Assembly (NCBI GenBank): GCA_021904315.1
Contig: CM038923.1
Span: forward strand, 14,018,038-14,082,037
From: Sphagnum magellanicum
Taxonomy: Eukaryota > Streptophyta > Sphagnopsida > Sphagnales > Sphagnaceae
DNA: 64,000 nt
Direction: 5' to 3'
Each line of letters starts with the position of its first letter. The stretch's first letter is position 1. The notes below the pieces were generated by a model that made no database searches, was not told where the DNA came from, and was given only the letters and a program-made list of their open reading frames with translations. The translations under genes were made by a program, and so were the position numbers. This document shows, one piece after another, positions 23,216 through 37,333 of this stretch.

Positions 23216-25284
23216 TTGTTCTTTTATTGCACAAACTTTTCTTTTGACGCGGAAGAAACTTTTTTTGCACAAGTCTCTTCTTTTGGGCTCTAATAAACAC
23301 AATGTGCAACAAATATCCTTGGAAACGAAATAAATTCAATAAACAAATCGTAAGAAGAAAACATTATATAACCATAAAGAAAAAAAACACAATAAAACTT
23401 TCCACAAGGAAAGGTGATTGTTTAGTGTTGTTGAAACCTAATAACTCCAAATAAATAAGTCTGAACCTTTAACATGAGACAATTATTCAAGTGTTTTTCT
23501 GGCCCTTTCCTTAGTCTTGGACAACAATGGAAGACTTTTTTGGCCTCTTGTTCATGGATATTTGCATTATCAAATGAAGGTCTTTATTAATCTATGCAAG
23601 CTTCAAAAGAACATCAACAACAAAAGTTGGGGAAAAAAATGCCAGTGTGAAACAATAGTGATGCAATTAGCAACACACAATAGTGGTAGTCCATATGGCA
23701 ACATAATTAGGTTTAATATTTTTTATCCATAATATTTTTACCTAGATGCCAAGACATATCTAGTTTTGAGTAAGGGTATTTTAAAAATATATTTGAGGTT
23801 CTAAATAGGTTATAAATTTTCAGATTTACATATCCTAGGATATGCACCTCATTAGGATATATTTATTGTAAAAAATCAAGTTGGGATATATAGTATACCC
23901 TATCCATACTCGGTGGGTATATCTAAGTAAAGTTACACCTGCACAACATTGGTTCAAATTAGACTCGATCCCCTTTCAATTTAGTTTGTACAAATGAAAT
24001 GGTCAAATCATTATGAATGAAACAATGTATCAAATCAATGTGTTTTGGAGCTTTTACAAATTTGATTCAATTGTGATGAAATAATGATCAATTACCGGGT
24101 TTTTAAAGTTTCTTTTGAAACTAGGAGAAAATGATTGTTGCTTAAATTAAATGTTGATTTTGGGAATGTATCAATCCTTACCTAAACTTTCCTTTATTGC
24201 TATTGACTTAAAGTGAGACCAAGATAGTCCAAATAAAAGAGTTTAAAAATTTATATATTAAATCTTATAAAACATTACTATGTCAAAATAATTACAAATT
24301 TTCTTAAAGATGCAAAATGAAAATTTAAACAATAGATTAGTGAAAGTTATAAATTCAATAAGAAACTTGGAAATTTTATAGAGTTCAAAGAATATCAAAG
24401 TTATTCATAAAGTGCATTGGAGTGGGAACTAGAATGCCTAGTTTGGTTTGAAATGAAAAACAAGGTACAAGATTTCTAGAAATTAAATAACTAGGACTGA
24501 AATCAGTTTTGTAACAATTTTGGTGCAAAAATGAGTTTGGTCCTTAATCTTTTGTCTCATTCATGCTTGTCGATGCCCATGCAAAGAATTAGGCTTTCTT
24601 GTTTGTGCCCACACAAAGAATGAAGTTTTTTTAATTTTTAAAGTTTTTTTTTATTTTCCTTACTTGGCACATCACCATTGTCACGATCAACAACCTTCAA
24701 GTATGACCAACAACCTTTAGTTTCTTTTCCTTACTTGGCACATTGCCATTGCTACGACCTATAGTTTGCAATTGCAAGATGCAAGGGTGCATTCATGATT
24801 GGGGTACCACAATAGGAACGATTACACCCTTTTGTCTTGTGTCCTGAATCTTGAAGCAAAATGAATGTTATCAAATGCTAAACAATGAAAACGTGATATG
24901 TATGTTTAAGCTTTCAACCAATAAGTGTTATAATGAATGATTCAAATCAATTGAACACATTTTGAGTGTCCTATTCAAGTATAAACCAGAAAGGAATACA
25001 AGACTAAATGAATGCATGTTATGGTGTAGATAAAAAAATTGTCACAATTTGATAGTTTTCAATACTTGTGGAATTTTGATATATCATTATGGATGTTTGG
25101 AAACATTTTGTAACAATTTTAAAATATTAATGGTGGTTTACATCCCAATATATCATTGTATTATGAAATTGGAATAAATATGAACACATTAATTATTAAT
25201 CGGATTACATTTTCACTTTGCAACAACCTTGTCATAATGCTACAATTATAAAAAAGGAAGTTGTGTAGTTAATTAAACTTTTGT

Positions 25285-26560
25285 TTTTATTCCATTAAGT
25301 TTTGGTTCACCCAATTGAACTTTTTTTTGCTCCCATTAGGTCCAAATTCTTTAAGGTGTGCCACTAAGGACAAAAAAGACCTAGTCCTTGATGGAGTATT
25401 TTTTGTATTATATTTTGATTCACATAAATATTAATGAATCAAAATGTATCAATTTTTTTATAAATACCATAGTTTAAACCATTACAATTCTAGATTCCAT
25501 CAATTTCATCCATTTTGTGTTTTTACATGGTCAAATAAGACTATGGAAAATAGTATAAAAAAGGTTTTACTATGACAATATTTTGGTATTTTTAACAAAA
25601 TTTAGACCCCATTACATCATGGTTCAACAAAGTTGAGATTATCTTTTGTTCCTATTATGTTTTGGTTTAATTAATTCAACTTGTTTTTTTCTTTCACTAC
25701 ATTTTAGTATAAGGTAAAAATTTTCTTCTAATTCCATTACGTTCTGGTTCAACCAATTAAATTTTTCTTTTGGTTTAGGCTTCCAATTTTAACAAAAAGC
25801 CTTTGTTTCATTGGAAAAAAATTGTTTTCAAATTTTGGTTCATCTAGGTTTTGGTTCTATTATGGTGGAATTAAGAATCATGAACCCAATTATGTTCTCA
25901 TTCCATTAAGGCTTGGTTATGACATAAGGCTTTTGTTTTGGGCCAATTAAACTTACTTCTAGCTTTCAAATGTTGGCTTGGCCAATTAGGCCATGCCCAT
26001 GTGATTATGATTTGCTTTAATGGAATTAGGTTATTTTAGCCACTTAAGTTTTAGTTCAACCATTTAAGGCTTTGTTTCACTATAATTAAACATTTTTTAG
26101 CACAATTAGTTTCTACCTATGTGATTCATAATTTGCTTTAATGGATTTTGGTTCTATTTTAACCACTTTGGCTTTGATCCAATCAATTAAAACTATATTT
26201 CACTAAAATTAAACATTATTTATCATAATGAAGCTATGCCCATGTGATTCATGCTATATTGTTTTGGAATTAGGTTTTGTTTCATCCACTTAAAATTTTG
26301 TTCATCAGAATTAAACATTGTTCATTCAAGCTTTGCCCATGTGATTAATGGTTTACTACTTTGGAATTGGGCTATGTTTCACCCATTTAGACTTTAGTTT
26401 AGCCACTTAAGACTTTGTTTCATTAAAATTAAAAATTACTTGACACACTCAAGCTTTACCCATGTGATCGATGGTCTCCTATTCTATAATTAGTTTGTAT
26501 TTCATTGGAATTAAACATCGTTTGGGCCATTTAGGATTTGGGTTAGTCAAGTAAGATTGG
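25285..26560. repeat. Decayed tandem array, ~75-125-bp period
   Basis: From about 25,985 five units are spaced 97-123 bp. Each carries a CCATGTGATT.ATG core (at 25,998, 26,118, 26,241, 26,338 and 26,461), followed by TGGAATTAGGTT, CCACTTAAG.TTT.GTT and AATTAAACATT. Upstream to about 25,285 related TTCCATTA.GTT.TGGTTCA..CAATT units recur at 25,290, 25,658 and 25,735. The array is old; units differ by many substitutions and indels. Confidence 0.65.
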
Positions 26561-29500
26561 GTTGATCAAATTAAGTTTGTTTTTTTTTAAGAGGTTTGTG
26601 TGATCTATATTTTTACAAACATGGCAAGTGAGCATGAAGACCAAACACACCCATTAGCTCATGATTTGGATCTTGGTGATGTTTTATCTAACTAAGCAAA
26701 AGCAAAGGCAATTAGGAACGAGAAATAACCATGACAAATTGTGGAATCCCTCAATTTGAACACCATGGCTACAAGCTACTATCAACAATTTGCAATGTAT
26801 TCCAAAGACAATAAACAAGGCTAGGTATCAATATAAGGATGTTTATCCACACTCGATGTTCCGAGGGGTCCATCCATATGCTTGGGGTTCCTAAAAGGAA
26901 TGTTTATCAAAATGAAGAGTCAAAAGGAAATTTTTGAGCTTTCATTTTGTTGATTATATTATAATTATGGTATGTTGCTTTTGTTTTTATAAGTAGAACA
27001 TTGAAATATCTTGCAAACAAGGGTATCCAATGTCAAATTAGATATGGTGAAATAATCATTTTAAGTCCTTTTACCCGTTTGGGTTTAGGTGTTTAGATTA
27101 CAAGATTTTACAAAAGGAAATTGGAATGAAAAGGAATGTAAAAACCCATTGAATCAATTCCAATTTTTTTGTATAATATAAACATGTTTCCTTTTATGAT
27201 TGTACATATTCATTAGGTGGAGTCGATGAATTAAAAAGATCATATGGGAATTTCAAGGTGACCAAAAACACATTTTGGGGCTAGAAAGGAAAGGATTATT
27301 TTTAAAAATCTTTTCACTAGTTTTTCATATTCATGAGGCTCATATTTTCAAGCTTTAGACTTGGACCACATGTGCAAGACATTTTAGTAAAAAATGTGAA
27401 TAAAAGTGGGCATTGTATGCCATTTTTATTTCTTGTAGCACATATCAAAAAAGTCTTTATTGTCCCACCCATTTGTTTAACAGACCCATGTGTCTTGCCT
27501 AATTTATTTATTTACCAAATGTGTAAGTTTTGAAAAATATGCAATCAATAAAGCATCCAAGTCATTCTACCTTAGGAAGACATTAAATGAAAGTTTTTTC
27601 AACCATTGATTATAATTTGTTGATCATGAACATCAATTTATTTCGTCTTTCGTTTGACAACAAATTTTCCATCTTTGCAACTTTCATGGCTATGGAGTTT
27701 GACTTAGGTAGATGTTGTTCCAGATTATTTATGTATTAAGGTTTTTGGTGAATCAATTGTTTTCTACGTCTAGAAATGATTCCAATGCTCATGTGTGTTT
27801 TTTGTCTACCTTTCTCTCTTTTTGCTAGCAAACTCAACAAAAAATGCTAGTAGAAGCCAAGTGCTACCTAATAATTTGCCCTTTTTGCCCTGCATGTTTT
27901 ACTTTTTGACCCATCTTGAATGTAATGTTATGTTGCAATGAAAAATTAACTATAGTGGAGGATGGGCACCTTAGGTCTAGGCAATTGAGTGATGAATGTT
28001 GGAGGTTATGGGTAGATTGTTATAGTTGAATATGAAAAGTCATGGGTAGGGTAGAAGTGGGAGCACAAGAGGTAGGCAAATGTTAGCCAAGGGTAGTTAA
28101 GCAAAAAAATTCATTTTTTTGCTTGCTAGGTTTCTTTGGAAGATCATAAGCAAATATGCCTTGCACATAGGTAGTTTTCATGTGCATGTGCTAAAAGTTG
28201 TCTAAACAAACCCTAACCTACCTCCTCCACATGAAAAAATTATGAGGTAAATAAGACAAACACCACAAATTAAAACACCATATGAAGAATCCAAATTAAT
28301 AACAAGAACTCAACTAAAGCAGCAAAGGCAAATTCTCAATCCCTTTCAAAGATGAAGGAGCCTATAAGGGTTCTCATGTGATAAAATAATGAGGTTGGTT
28401 TTCTCATCACAAGTTTAGTGTTCGCAATTTGTTTGGAGGTAGGTTTAGTGAGCTATGATATCACCCTCCCATATTTCCCCTTTTTCCATTTTTTCCCCAT
28501 CTTCATAGATTCCAAATCGCAACTTGCATTTCTCCATGTGCATATGCATAACCTTTGTTTATGCATTCATGGTTGACATCCATTTTCACATAATTGCTAG
28601 AAGTGGTTGTTAAAGGGTTAGGTTTACATGTGATGATGTTATGGTTTATATGGAGCTTGCCTTGTTTATTTGATCGAAGGACAAAGTAGTGTAGTAGTTT
28701 TCAAAGAATTTAACAAACTGAAGGAATTTGATTTTCTTTTTAATTTGGTAGAGATTTTTGTTGATCAATGAATGGCAAGGAAACCACATTTTCTTATGTT
28801 GAAAATGAGTTAAAAACTAAAGTTTTGATGGTGTAAAAAGTTGGAAAAGATGGTTGATGCATTCTTTTAATAAAAAATTTAAGGTAGTGATGGCTAAAAG
28901 CATGCTTGAGGTTACCATATATACTCTCCCAAGAAATAACCAACAATATGGTGTTTTAAACATTATTGTAAGATGCAATGCCTTTGGTTTCTTTGTTATT
29001 TACAAAAATGTTGATTATTAAACTTTTTTTTTTTTGCAACCTTATTTTAATAACAACTAGCTTGTAGCTTGGTGAACATTGTGTCAAAAATTAGAAGTTG
29101 TAGATTTTTTTTACAAACTTAATTCACTAGAAGAGTGTTACTAAACTTCTACAACACCTTGGTGGATGTTGACCTATTTGTATCATGTTGTTGTGGCAAA
29201 GTATTTGAAGGAGGCATGTTGGAGAGGGTTGCAAGGTCATATTTGGAAATAGTTCAAAACAATGCAACTTAAAAGAAGAGCAATGCTTGTAAATTGTTAT
29301 GCATTTATTATTTGTGTTGAAAGCTTGTAGATTTAGAAGAGAGTTAAAAATCACCCAAGAAAAGGTAACCCTATTTACTATGATGTCTACTTTTACATGA
29401 ACTAATTAGCCATTAGATCCATAAGGTGTTGGAGTTTGCTATTAGATGATTTTGAGTGTTACATGAGTGTCATGACCAATCAATACATCACCTTCAAGTG

Positions 29501-32500
29501 TATTCTTCATGCCATAACACAAAGGTTTTATTCAAATGGTTGTGTAACATTGGGTCAATTTAAGATTATGGGTAGATTGTTTTCATGTAGTGATCTTTTT
29601 TTGTCTATTGATGATGATCATGTTGTGGGTGGCATTTGATCATCATAATGTCAAAAAAATAATTCATGTTCACATTTTCACATTATTTGGTTTGATATAT
29701 TCATTTTGATTTTTTTATTGCCTTATTTTATAATTCTTTGGAAGTGATTAGACGGCAAGTTTTTGTTCAAGAGGGAAATTTGTTGTGCACAACCTTCAAT
29801 GTTGGAGTTTCATTTATTTCATGAAGTGAACAAGGATTAATGAAATTGGTTTCAAGGTTATTACCTTTTGAATATGAAAAGAGGAGGAGGAGGAGAGTTT
29901 TGAATATATTTGAGCAAAGGAATTTAGGGGTAAAGGAAAGTTGTTAAGAATTGGTGATTATTAGACATGACAGGTTGTCATTCAAACCTTTTCCCTTGGA
30001 CATATACAATAAGTTCCCCATTATCAAGTCTGTTAATGATTTCAATGGGTTCGATGATGTTGCTAGCATCTCCAAGACCTTAATTTTGGGTTTTTTAGAA
30101 CTTAGAAAATTATTACCTTCAAGGTGTTGTGTGGAATTGTGTGTAATTTTCTAATTTTTTTTTGGTATTTCATTTTCATGTTCCTATCACATCTCAAGGT
30201 TATACAATTTGTTTGGCAATTAATACCTTGGTGTACATTTTAGAATAAGTTAGGCAAACACTTATGATGCATAAGGGTATTCGGTTACCTAATAACTACA
30301 AATTTATTTGATGGTCTTTTGTCTAAAACTTGCCAACTATATAAATAATTTGACAAATTTGAAGATGTGCATGGATTGTATAAAAGAAGTACAAGATTTA
30401 GTACCATTTGAAAAAAAATTGCACAACAAGGCATATATTTAAATCATGTATGATAGTGTGATTGTCTACAATAAAGTCACCTATTTAATTATGACACTTG
30501 GCTTTTGAAATAATAGTTTTGTAAAGTCTACTAGTGTATAGTTGATGTTTAACCACCATCAAAAAGGGTTGAGAGCTAACTTGTTGTAAGATAACCACAA
30601 CGCAAAGTAAATATTAAGCTTTAAGCTTGACACACTTGAATATAAAATTGACAATAGTTTATGGTTATGTATTTGTGCAAGAATCTAGTTAGACTAGATA
30701 TGAACTTAGCTTCAAGTTTCTAACATAATCTTTCAAGCACTATGTAGAATCCACACTACGTGTATTGGTCAAGAGTGTCTATTGATAGCGACAAGTCAAG
30801 TAATGCTTGCAACATGTACATTTGTCTTCATAATTGGCCAACCTTCGGATTCAATGCTTCTAATTTATTGTAGTAGCTTTCTTGGATTCATGATTGTTTA
30901 AATGGAACTTACAATAGTTTGTCCATTTCTAAATAGGAGTAATGCAACTATAAGTATATCAATTTGTTCACTTTTGATCAAGTCACTTCCTCCAAGAATC
31001 CTAGAGGTTCATGTGATGTTATTTTCAAAAATGTCAACCATGTGAATAATCTCAACTTTGATGCAACCTTTTGAAAGAAATTATGCACATGCATGGGATT
31101 GTGTGCACATTGAAAAAAATTGTTTGTTGTTCAAAGAATTGTGTCCATGGATTTGCTTGAAGAATTGGGTACTTGTCATTGTTTGAGGAAATTTTATGTC
31201 TATGGAGGAATTATCATTTCTTTGGTTTCTATTTGTTTTTTCCTTAGTTTTATTGTTAAGGTTTTAGGGTATGTGGATATTCTTTGGGTTTAAAATATTT
31301 TTATGTAATCATTGCATCTTAATTCTTAGGGATTCTTTTTAGGGTAAATATCCAAATACTTTAAGAATTGAGATGCGTCAAATTGTTGAGATCCGCTAAT
31401 ATTGTATTCAACCAATTTTTTTGCCAAAAACTTGTTTGATCTATTGCATTTGTCCTTAGTAATCATCAATCTCTCAATAGCTCATCTTAGTTCATTCTCC
31501 TCATCAATCTTGTTTGCTTGAAACTCTTGACATTATAAAAAATTATGTATGCCAAAATCACACTACCCTACAATTAGAGCTCAAAAAACAACTCATACAA
31601 CTATTGTTCAACTATCCCTTAAGTATGACAAGTACTATACAACTATCCCCTAAGAAATATAGGGAATTAATAAATAAATTGCCATGTCAAAAATTCAATT
31701 AGTTATATTATAATTCTAAGAAAGTTGAAAATGGGGCTTTTATATAATAATTTGTACGCACCATACATACATTCATAGTCGACCATGTTTGATTTTTTGA
31801 GGACTTGCACTATAGTTGCATGTGACAATTATTTCAAAATTGTTGTAAATGTGACACTGATGTAACAACTATGTTACAATTAATGTTTGATGTATATACA
31901 TGCAATCATGCCACATGCTTACATTTCCATAGCCCACTATGGAATGCATTTGCACCTAGTTTTCGAATATGATTCCCATTGATATAATCATAAGGCCATT
32001 AATGTGCCATTATTGAACTATTCATGTTTAAATATGTTGTGATTATAATTTAATAAGGATACAAATTCATCTGTACTATTTTATAAATAATCATTGTTTC
32101 AATAATTTGATTATTAAATATTAACTATGCTTAATACATTATTATGAACTTGTCAATTATATTAGACAATTGACCATTAATCTAAATAAATAACTGTAAT
32201 TCATATAAATAATTTAAAATTAGTTAGTTAAATAATTATGCTAATTATAGTAATAATATGGATGCAAAAAATAATTATTATTCATCAAATAATAAAGGAA
32301 TAAACATTAATTTAAGTTCCAGATACTTAATAATGAATTAAACTGATTGACTAAAATTATTATTATTTCATCAATAATTACTTCTTCATTAATTATCTAA
32401 ATTAACTAAAAAATTAACTATCTAAACACATATAATTAATTTAAATGTGAAACTAAAAAAATGTGTATATTATATTAAAAATTCAGTTTGGGTGTACATA

Positions 32501-33424
32501 TGCATATGTTTATTTATGCTTTGATGTTTTTTACCCAAATTCATATTTAATATTTAATATGTAATTTACTTAATTATTATGAATCATCTAAACTGAATAA
32601 TTAACTATTAATATGAATTATAAATTATTTTGATTAAAATAATGAAATTCTTAATTAATTCAAATATTTAATTGATTTCTAAAATTTCAAATAATAATTA
32701 ATTAATTATATGAATTTAGATATTAATTATCTGAAGTCAAATAATTAATTATTTGAAGTAAGGAATTAACAATTATGCATCAATATTAGTTTATTTCTGT
32801 AATTACTTCAAATAAATTTTTTATTTATTTCATTAAAAATTAATTATCTGATAATAATTATTTCTTTTTATTCACTAATAAATTATTTTAATTAAATTAA
32901 TTAATATAGATAATTAGCTCAGTGGTTAATTAATTCAAATATTTGATCCAAATATTTAATTATGAGATTTTTACTTCAATTTTTTAAAGATAATTATTTC
33001 AGATAAAATTAGATAATTTATTTTGATAATTAATTACCTGTAATTAATTAATTAATTAAAAACGCCATTTGAAATAATTTAATATTAATAATTGATTCAC
33101 ATATATAAGTATCAAATAATTACTAATTTAATTGTATGACTTATAGAATGAAAAACAATCACAAAACATAAAGCATGTGGGAAAATCTTTTTGTAGTTGC
33201 AACTCAAATTGCAACTAAAAAATAACTAAAATATTTAACCCATATGTTTTGTTTTTAAATCCCATGTCATAATTTATATAAAAAGGTGTCTTCTTTTATG
33301 TTCTCAAATTAAAATACTCATGCCATTTTGGGTAAATTCAAAAAAGTTGAACCCTAAAAGCAAAACATAAAATAAAATAAAAATATTTATATGAAGTCTA
33401 TTTTTAATTCATTTAATTTATACT

Positions 33425-33565
33425 TTCCTACTTACTTGCCTACCTAAGTAAGTAAATAAGTCCTATTTTTTTATTTACTTATGTAGGTAGGTAGGTATGT
33501 AGGTATGTAGGTCCTAAGACTTACCAACCTACCTACTTATGGCTATGTATTGACCTACCTATCTG
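33425..33565. repeat. GGTA/CCTA tetranucleotide hairpin region
   Basis: Runs of TAGGTAGGTAGG and GTATGTAGG face ACCAACCTACCTAC and CTTACTTGCCTACC, so the strand can fold on itself at several places. The equivalent in copy 2 (about 51,388-51,525) is shorter by one 8-bp step. Such arrays expand and contract readily. Confidence 0.75.
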
Positions 33566-34237
33566 TACATATATATATATTTTCAAAATTCAATTAATAT
33601 GCCATGTGACAATTTTTTATTGTGCCACATGTCATAATTTCAAACCATCATTAATAATTATAATAGATAATGGAGATCAATATTTTTAAAAGTAAATAAT
33701 TTTTAGATCAAAAAATCTTCATAATGCCACATGTCAAAATTTAATGTATGGATCAGGGATGAAATTTAATATCATTAGCATGATGTTATGGCTGTAGTTG
33801 TAATGGAATTACATAGTAATTGAAAATAAGTTGTTCTGACAAATTTGTAATTGAGTTGCAATTGAATTACAATGAGTTGCACTACGTAAGTTGCACCGTA
33901 TATACAACGAGTTGTAACCCTTGCAACTTATCCGATAACATTCATAGAATAGAAACATGGCGAGTTGTAAATGGTCATTATAATTCAAAACTAAGTTGAA
34001 AGGTTAGTTGCAAAACACTTTTTTTTTTTCATAATGTGAACCTTTTCATCAATGACAAATATTTGAGTTGTTAACTCTGAAATTTGGGAATCAATGGGCT
34101 TGAATTCTTCACTTGCAAACCCAAGATCTACAAAATCTAACCTATTTTGTTAAAGCTTGTCCACATTAGCTTTCAAACTATAAATTGTCTTGAATTATTA
34201 CAACTTTAACAACATTCTTTTCTACTTTAGACTAAGC

Positions 34238-34990
34238 TTATGTAACTAATTTGTCTTGATCTTTTAGTGCCATATGAGCTCTACGAATATTTACATGCAC
34301 CTCTTCAACCTCCTTCTCAAGACCTTTTATTTTCTCTTGAAGAGTTTCACACAATTTTGATTTAAACAACATAATAAACCTAACATTTTCAACCTCATAT
34401 GTTGACCGATTAGGAGCAATGGCTAACCTAAGATGTGATGTTTTCCCTTTTAGCATTTTGTGTCACACAAATTTACATTCAACGACTTTGTTTGTCCACG
34501 CTAAACAACACATTTATGTTTAAATGATGATGGAAATGAATGCTTCAACAGGTGAGAGGGATAAGGGCAAGGAGGAAGTGAACTTTGAGGTGGTGTTAAA
34601 AGGTCTACTCCTAATATTGAAGTGTACTTCTAATTGTCTTCTTGAATAGATACATGTGAGAAATTAATGGATGTGTGTAACAAATGTTACCCAGTTTAAT
34701 TCAATGCCCTTTGGTTCACAAACCATAGCCCTTGCAAATTGTAGAGAGAACTCATGATTAGGAGGTTTGGTTTTTGAAGTAACCTTCCAAAAAAATTCTT
34801 TTACTTGTTGAACAACATATTCATTGAGTTTCTAGTCATATTTCCAACCATTCTTGGAATAATGAAACCCAAAATGTTCCTTGATTTTGTCCATAGTCAC
34901 ATCTATAGAAATGAACTTCAAAATGTTCTTCCATGTATTCCTTAATTCACAATATGTCTTAGACAAAGAAGCATCCACGGCTATAGTTAT
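34238..34990 (-). pseudogene. Unrecognised degenerate coding region, coiled-coil tail
   Basis: Reading the minus strand from about 34,990, a frame gives VDASLSKTYCELRNTWKNI and, after one TAG, NEYVVQQVKEFFWKVTSK and NHEFSLQFARAMVCEPKG, to a stop at 34,664. A second frame (34,456-34,238) gives 72 residues with a heptad-like, acidic/basic pattern (KLCETLQEKIKGLEKEVEE), a likely coiled coil. Codon-like composition and the lack of stops stand out from the AT-rich surroundings. The same pieces, with the same TAG, occur in copy 2. I do not recognise a family; a transposon-encoded protein is the simplest guess. Confidence 0.45.
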
Positions 34991-35494
34991 TCAACTTTTT
35001 CTTTACCATAATCCATGTATTCAAAAATATTATTGAGCTCGAATTGCCACACTTTGATTCCACTATGCCCATTGTTGAAGGCAAGTTGGGGGGAGATTTA
35101 AAGAGGGAAAACTTAAACTTCAAACAACAAGTAATTTAGAAGTGGGAATAAAATGGAGTTCTAGGCACCTTATGCATTGAAGGTTTAGAAGAGAAGCTAT
35201 GTAATGGCAAATGATAGAGAGTGTAAAGACAAGGAGAGTTGGAAGCCTCAAACAACAAGTAGGGTTGGTTTAGGTTGTTTATTGTTCACATTTCAAAAAT
35301 GGCCCGCCCTCCATAACTTTCTTGAATGGGGCTGATTTTGTGCCGATTAGGATGAAAACATGATAATTCCATTATTTAAAAATCTCCCTATAGCCATTAG
35401 GTGGGCCAATTTTGGGCCAATCAAAATACAACCCAACAATTTGACTATCTAACAATTTAAAATAATTCAAACAATGTTGGGAATAGTCCTAATA

Positions 35495-36967
35495 TCCTTT
35501 TTCTTTTTTTTGAACCCTAAATGTGAATGGGCATATAAGTGAAGAGAGACAAGATGTGTCCATAAAAAGAAAAAACTTGATATGTTTTGTTGAATTGAAG
35601 GAAGATGGAATAACTTCAAGGTCCTTGATAGAATGACAATTGCTTGAAAACTCAATGTCTTATTCATTCATCTTTTTAACTTACACAAAATGAAGGTAGC
35701 TTCATCGATTTGATAAAAGATTCATGATATGTTGTTTCAAAATAGTTTAATTAACTGGTTGCATTTTGATATCGATATTACATTTCAAAATGCAAGAAAT
35801 AAATTTATAAAACTAACATTTGTTTATGATTACAAATGCAAAATTCATAAAATAATCTCTTGTGCATATTCAAAAATGTGAAAAATCGCATAAGCACAAC
35901 ATGACCTATTGATATGCAAATAATGTGGGGGTGTAAATCAATTGCTTAGTGTAAAGTTGATTCAACCTTCATTACAACAATAATTAGTTTGCACTATAAG
36001 TGTGTTGGGTATATTATACAATGGAAATAGGAAACACAAACATGATTATAATGTTGCAAAGTATAAAATGTATTAAAGGGTGAAAGCACACTAGGGTGGC
36101 TAAGTTTCGGCAAATTAAAATCACTTTTCAAAATCCTTTTTTAGTGTAGTTGAAAATTGGCTTAAAATATGAATATTTAGATTATATTGAAAGTAACATT
36201 TTTTTCCATTTCCAATTTCAAGTCATGGTGCTATAAGACATACAATTTTTTTTTAAATAATTATTTTTAAATACTTAAAAAGGCTTTTAAAATAATTGCA
36301 ATTTTTAAGATTTTGAAAAGTTCATAACATGATAAATTAATGTCACATTCCATTCATTCAATGGATATGTAGTGTCTTAAACATAATTCATTCAATATCC
36401 CAAAGTTTCAAACACATAAGATTGACACATTGTAAGATAAAAGTCCATATCCATGAGTTTTGCAAGGCGTGATAAAATTTGTCATTAAGATTCAAAAGTC
36501 CATTACTCATTAAATATTTAGGATTTTGATGTGTTTTTTTTGTATTTTTAAAATGCCAACTCTTTTAGCATTATATATGTGAGTCCATTTCTTGATATTT
36601 CAATGAAAATATTAGCATTTTGTATTTATATATTAAGGTCGAAACATTACATTCAACAAGAAACCTACATGTGTAAAGAAAGAATGTAAATGAAAATAGA
36701 AAGTATATGGAATAAAATACATTACCAATGGGAGGATGTATTGATTGCATAACAATTTTTCTTTGGGCAATAGCCATCCACCAAACCATTTCACAATTTA
36801 TTTCAATTGTTTTCTCTTCTATCTTAGCAATTGGTTTTGTAAACCCAAAGTTCTTCAACCATTTTGGATGAAAAACACTTGCACATAGTTCATCCCTATA
36901 ATTATTGGCAACCTCGAACTAAACGACAACACACCAAAGGGAATATAACTACTAATAATTACACACA
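35495..36967. other. Intergenic, no gene seen
   Basis: AT-rich sequence between the right edge of the 6.0-kb block and the target site of the hAT element. A minus-strand frame at 36,571-36,858 has no recognisable motif. Nothing further can be supported. Confidence 0.6.
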
Positions 36968-37030
36968 ATGATGTTCAGACCTCTTTATATACAGAAATCT
37001 ATTAATAGAATCCGTAAGTTTCGTATTTCA

Positions 37031-37156
37031 TTTTCGTAAGGTGCCGTTTTTTAACGGTATCAAAAAAAAACTTTATTTTAGTTTTGAAAGCCATTTTCGT
37101 AGGGTGTCGTTTTTTAACGTTATCAAAAAAAAACTTTATTTCAGTTTTGAAAGTCC
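37031..37156. repeat. 63-bp tandem duplication in hAT left subterminal region
   Basis: Units 37,031-37,093 and 37,094-37,156 share TTTTCGTA.GGTG.CG, TTTTTTAACG.TATC, nine A's and ACTTTATTT.AGTTTTGAAAG with few changes. Subterminal repeats in hAT elements are usual transposase-binding sites; that role is inferred here. Confidence 0.9.
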
Positions 37157-37333
37157 GTGGCACATTTCCGGATCACCAAACAACGTTCCCTTGCCATTTA
37201 CTGCATTCTTGCTCGATCGATGGAGACCTTTGAGCCTGCTCCAAAGCATCCCTGCAAAGCTAGAGCTCGCAAGACTCCCTTCTAGACGAAACATGCCATA
37301 CAATATGGACTTTCCATTACAGCCCGCGACCCG

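Larger units (their letters stand above)
16191..29474. other. 13-kb AT-rich repeat desert
   Basis: No gene model can be supported anywhere in this stretch; open frames are short, AT-driven and without recognisable motifs. The contents I can name are entered separately: a trnK-like plastid relic, two CACTA-type MITEs, a local ~100-bp repeat cluster and a decayed tandem array. The rest looks like old, mutated transposon sequence, with low GC and many A/T homopolymers. Confidence 0.7.
29475..35494. repeat. 6.0-kb duplicated block, copy 1
   Basis: Direct copy of 47,426-53,449, collinear end to end with small indels and roughly 97% identity by eye. The flanks diverge abruptly at both edges. It is very AT-rich in the middle (32.0-33.1 kb, ATTAATT-type sequence) and contains a GGTA-type hairpin region and relics of unrecognised reading frames. 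The ends are neither TG...CA nor inverted repeats, and no target duplication was found, so it does not look like a plain LTR or TIR element. A Helitron, a segmental duplication or an assembly duplication are all possible. Confidence 0.85.
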
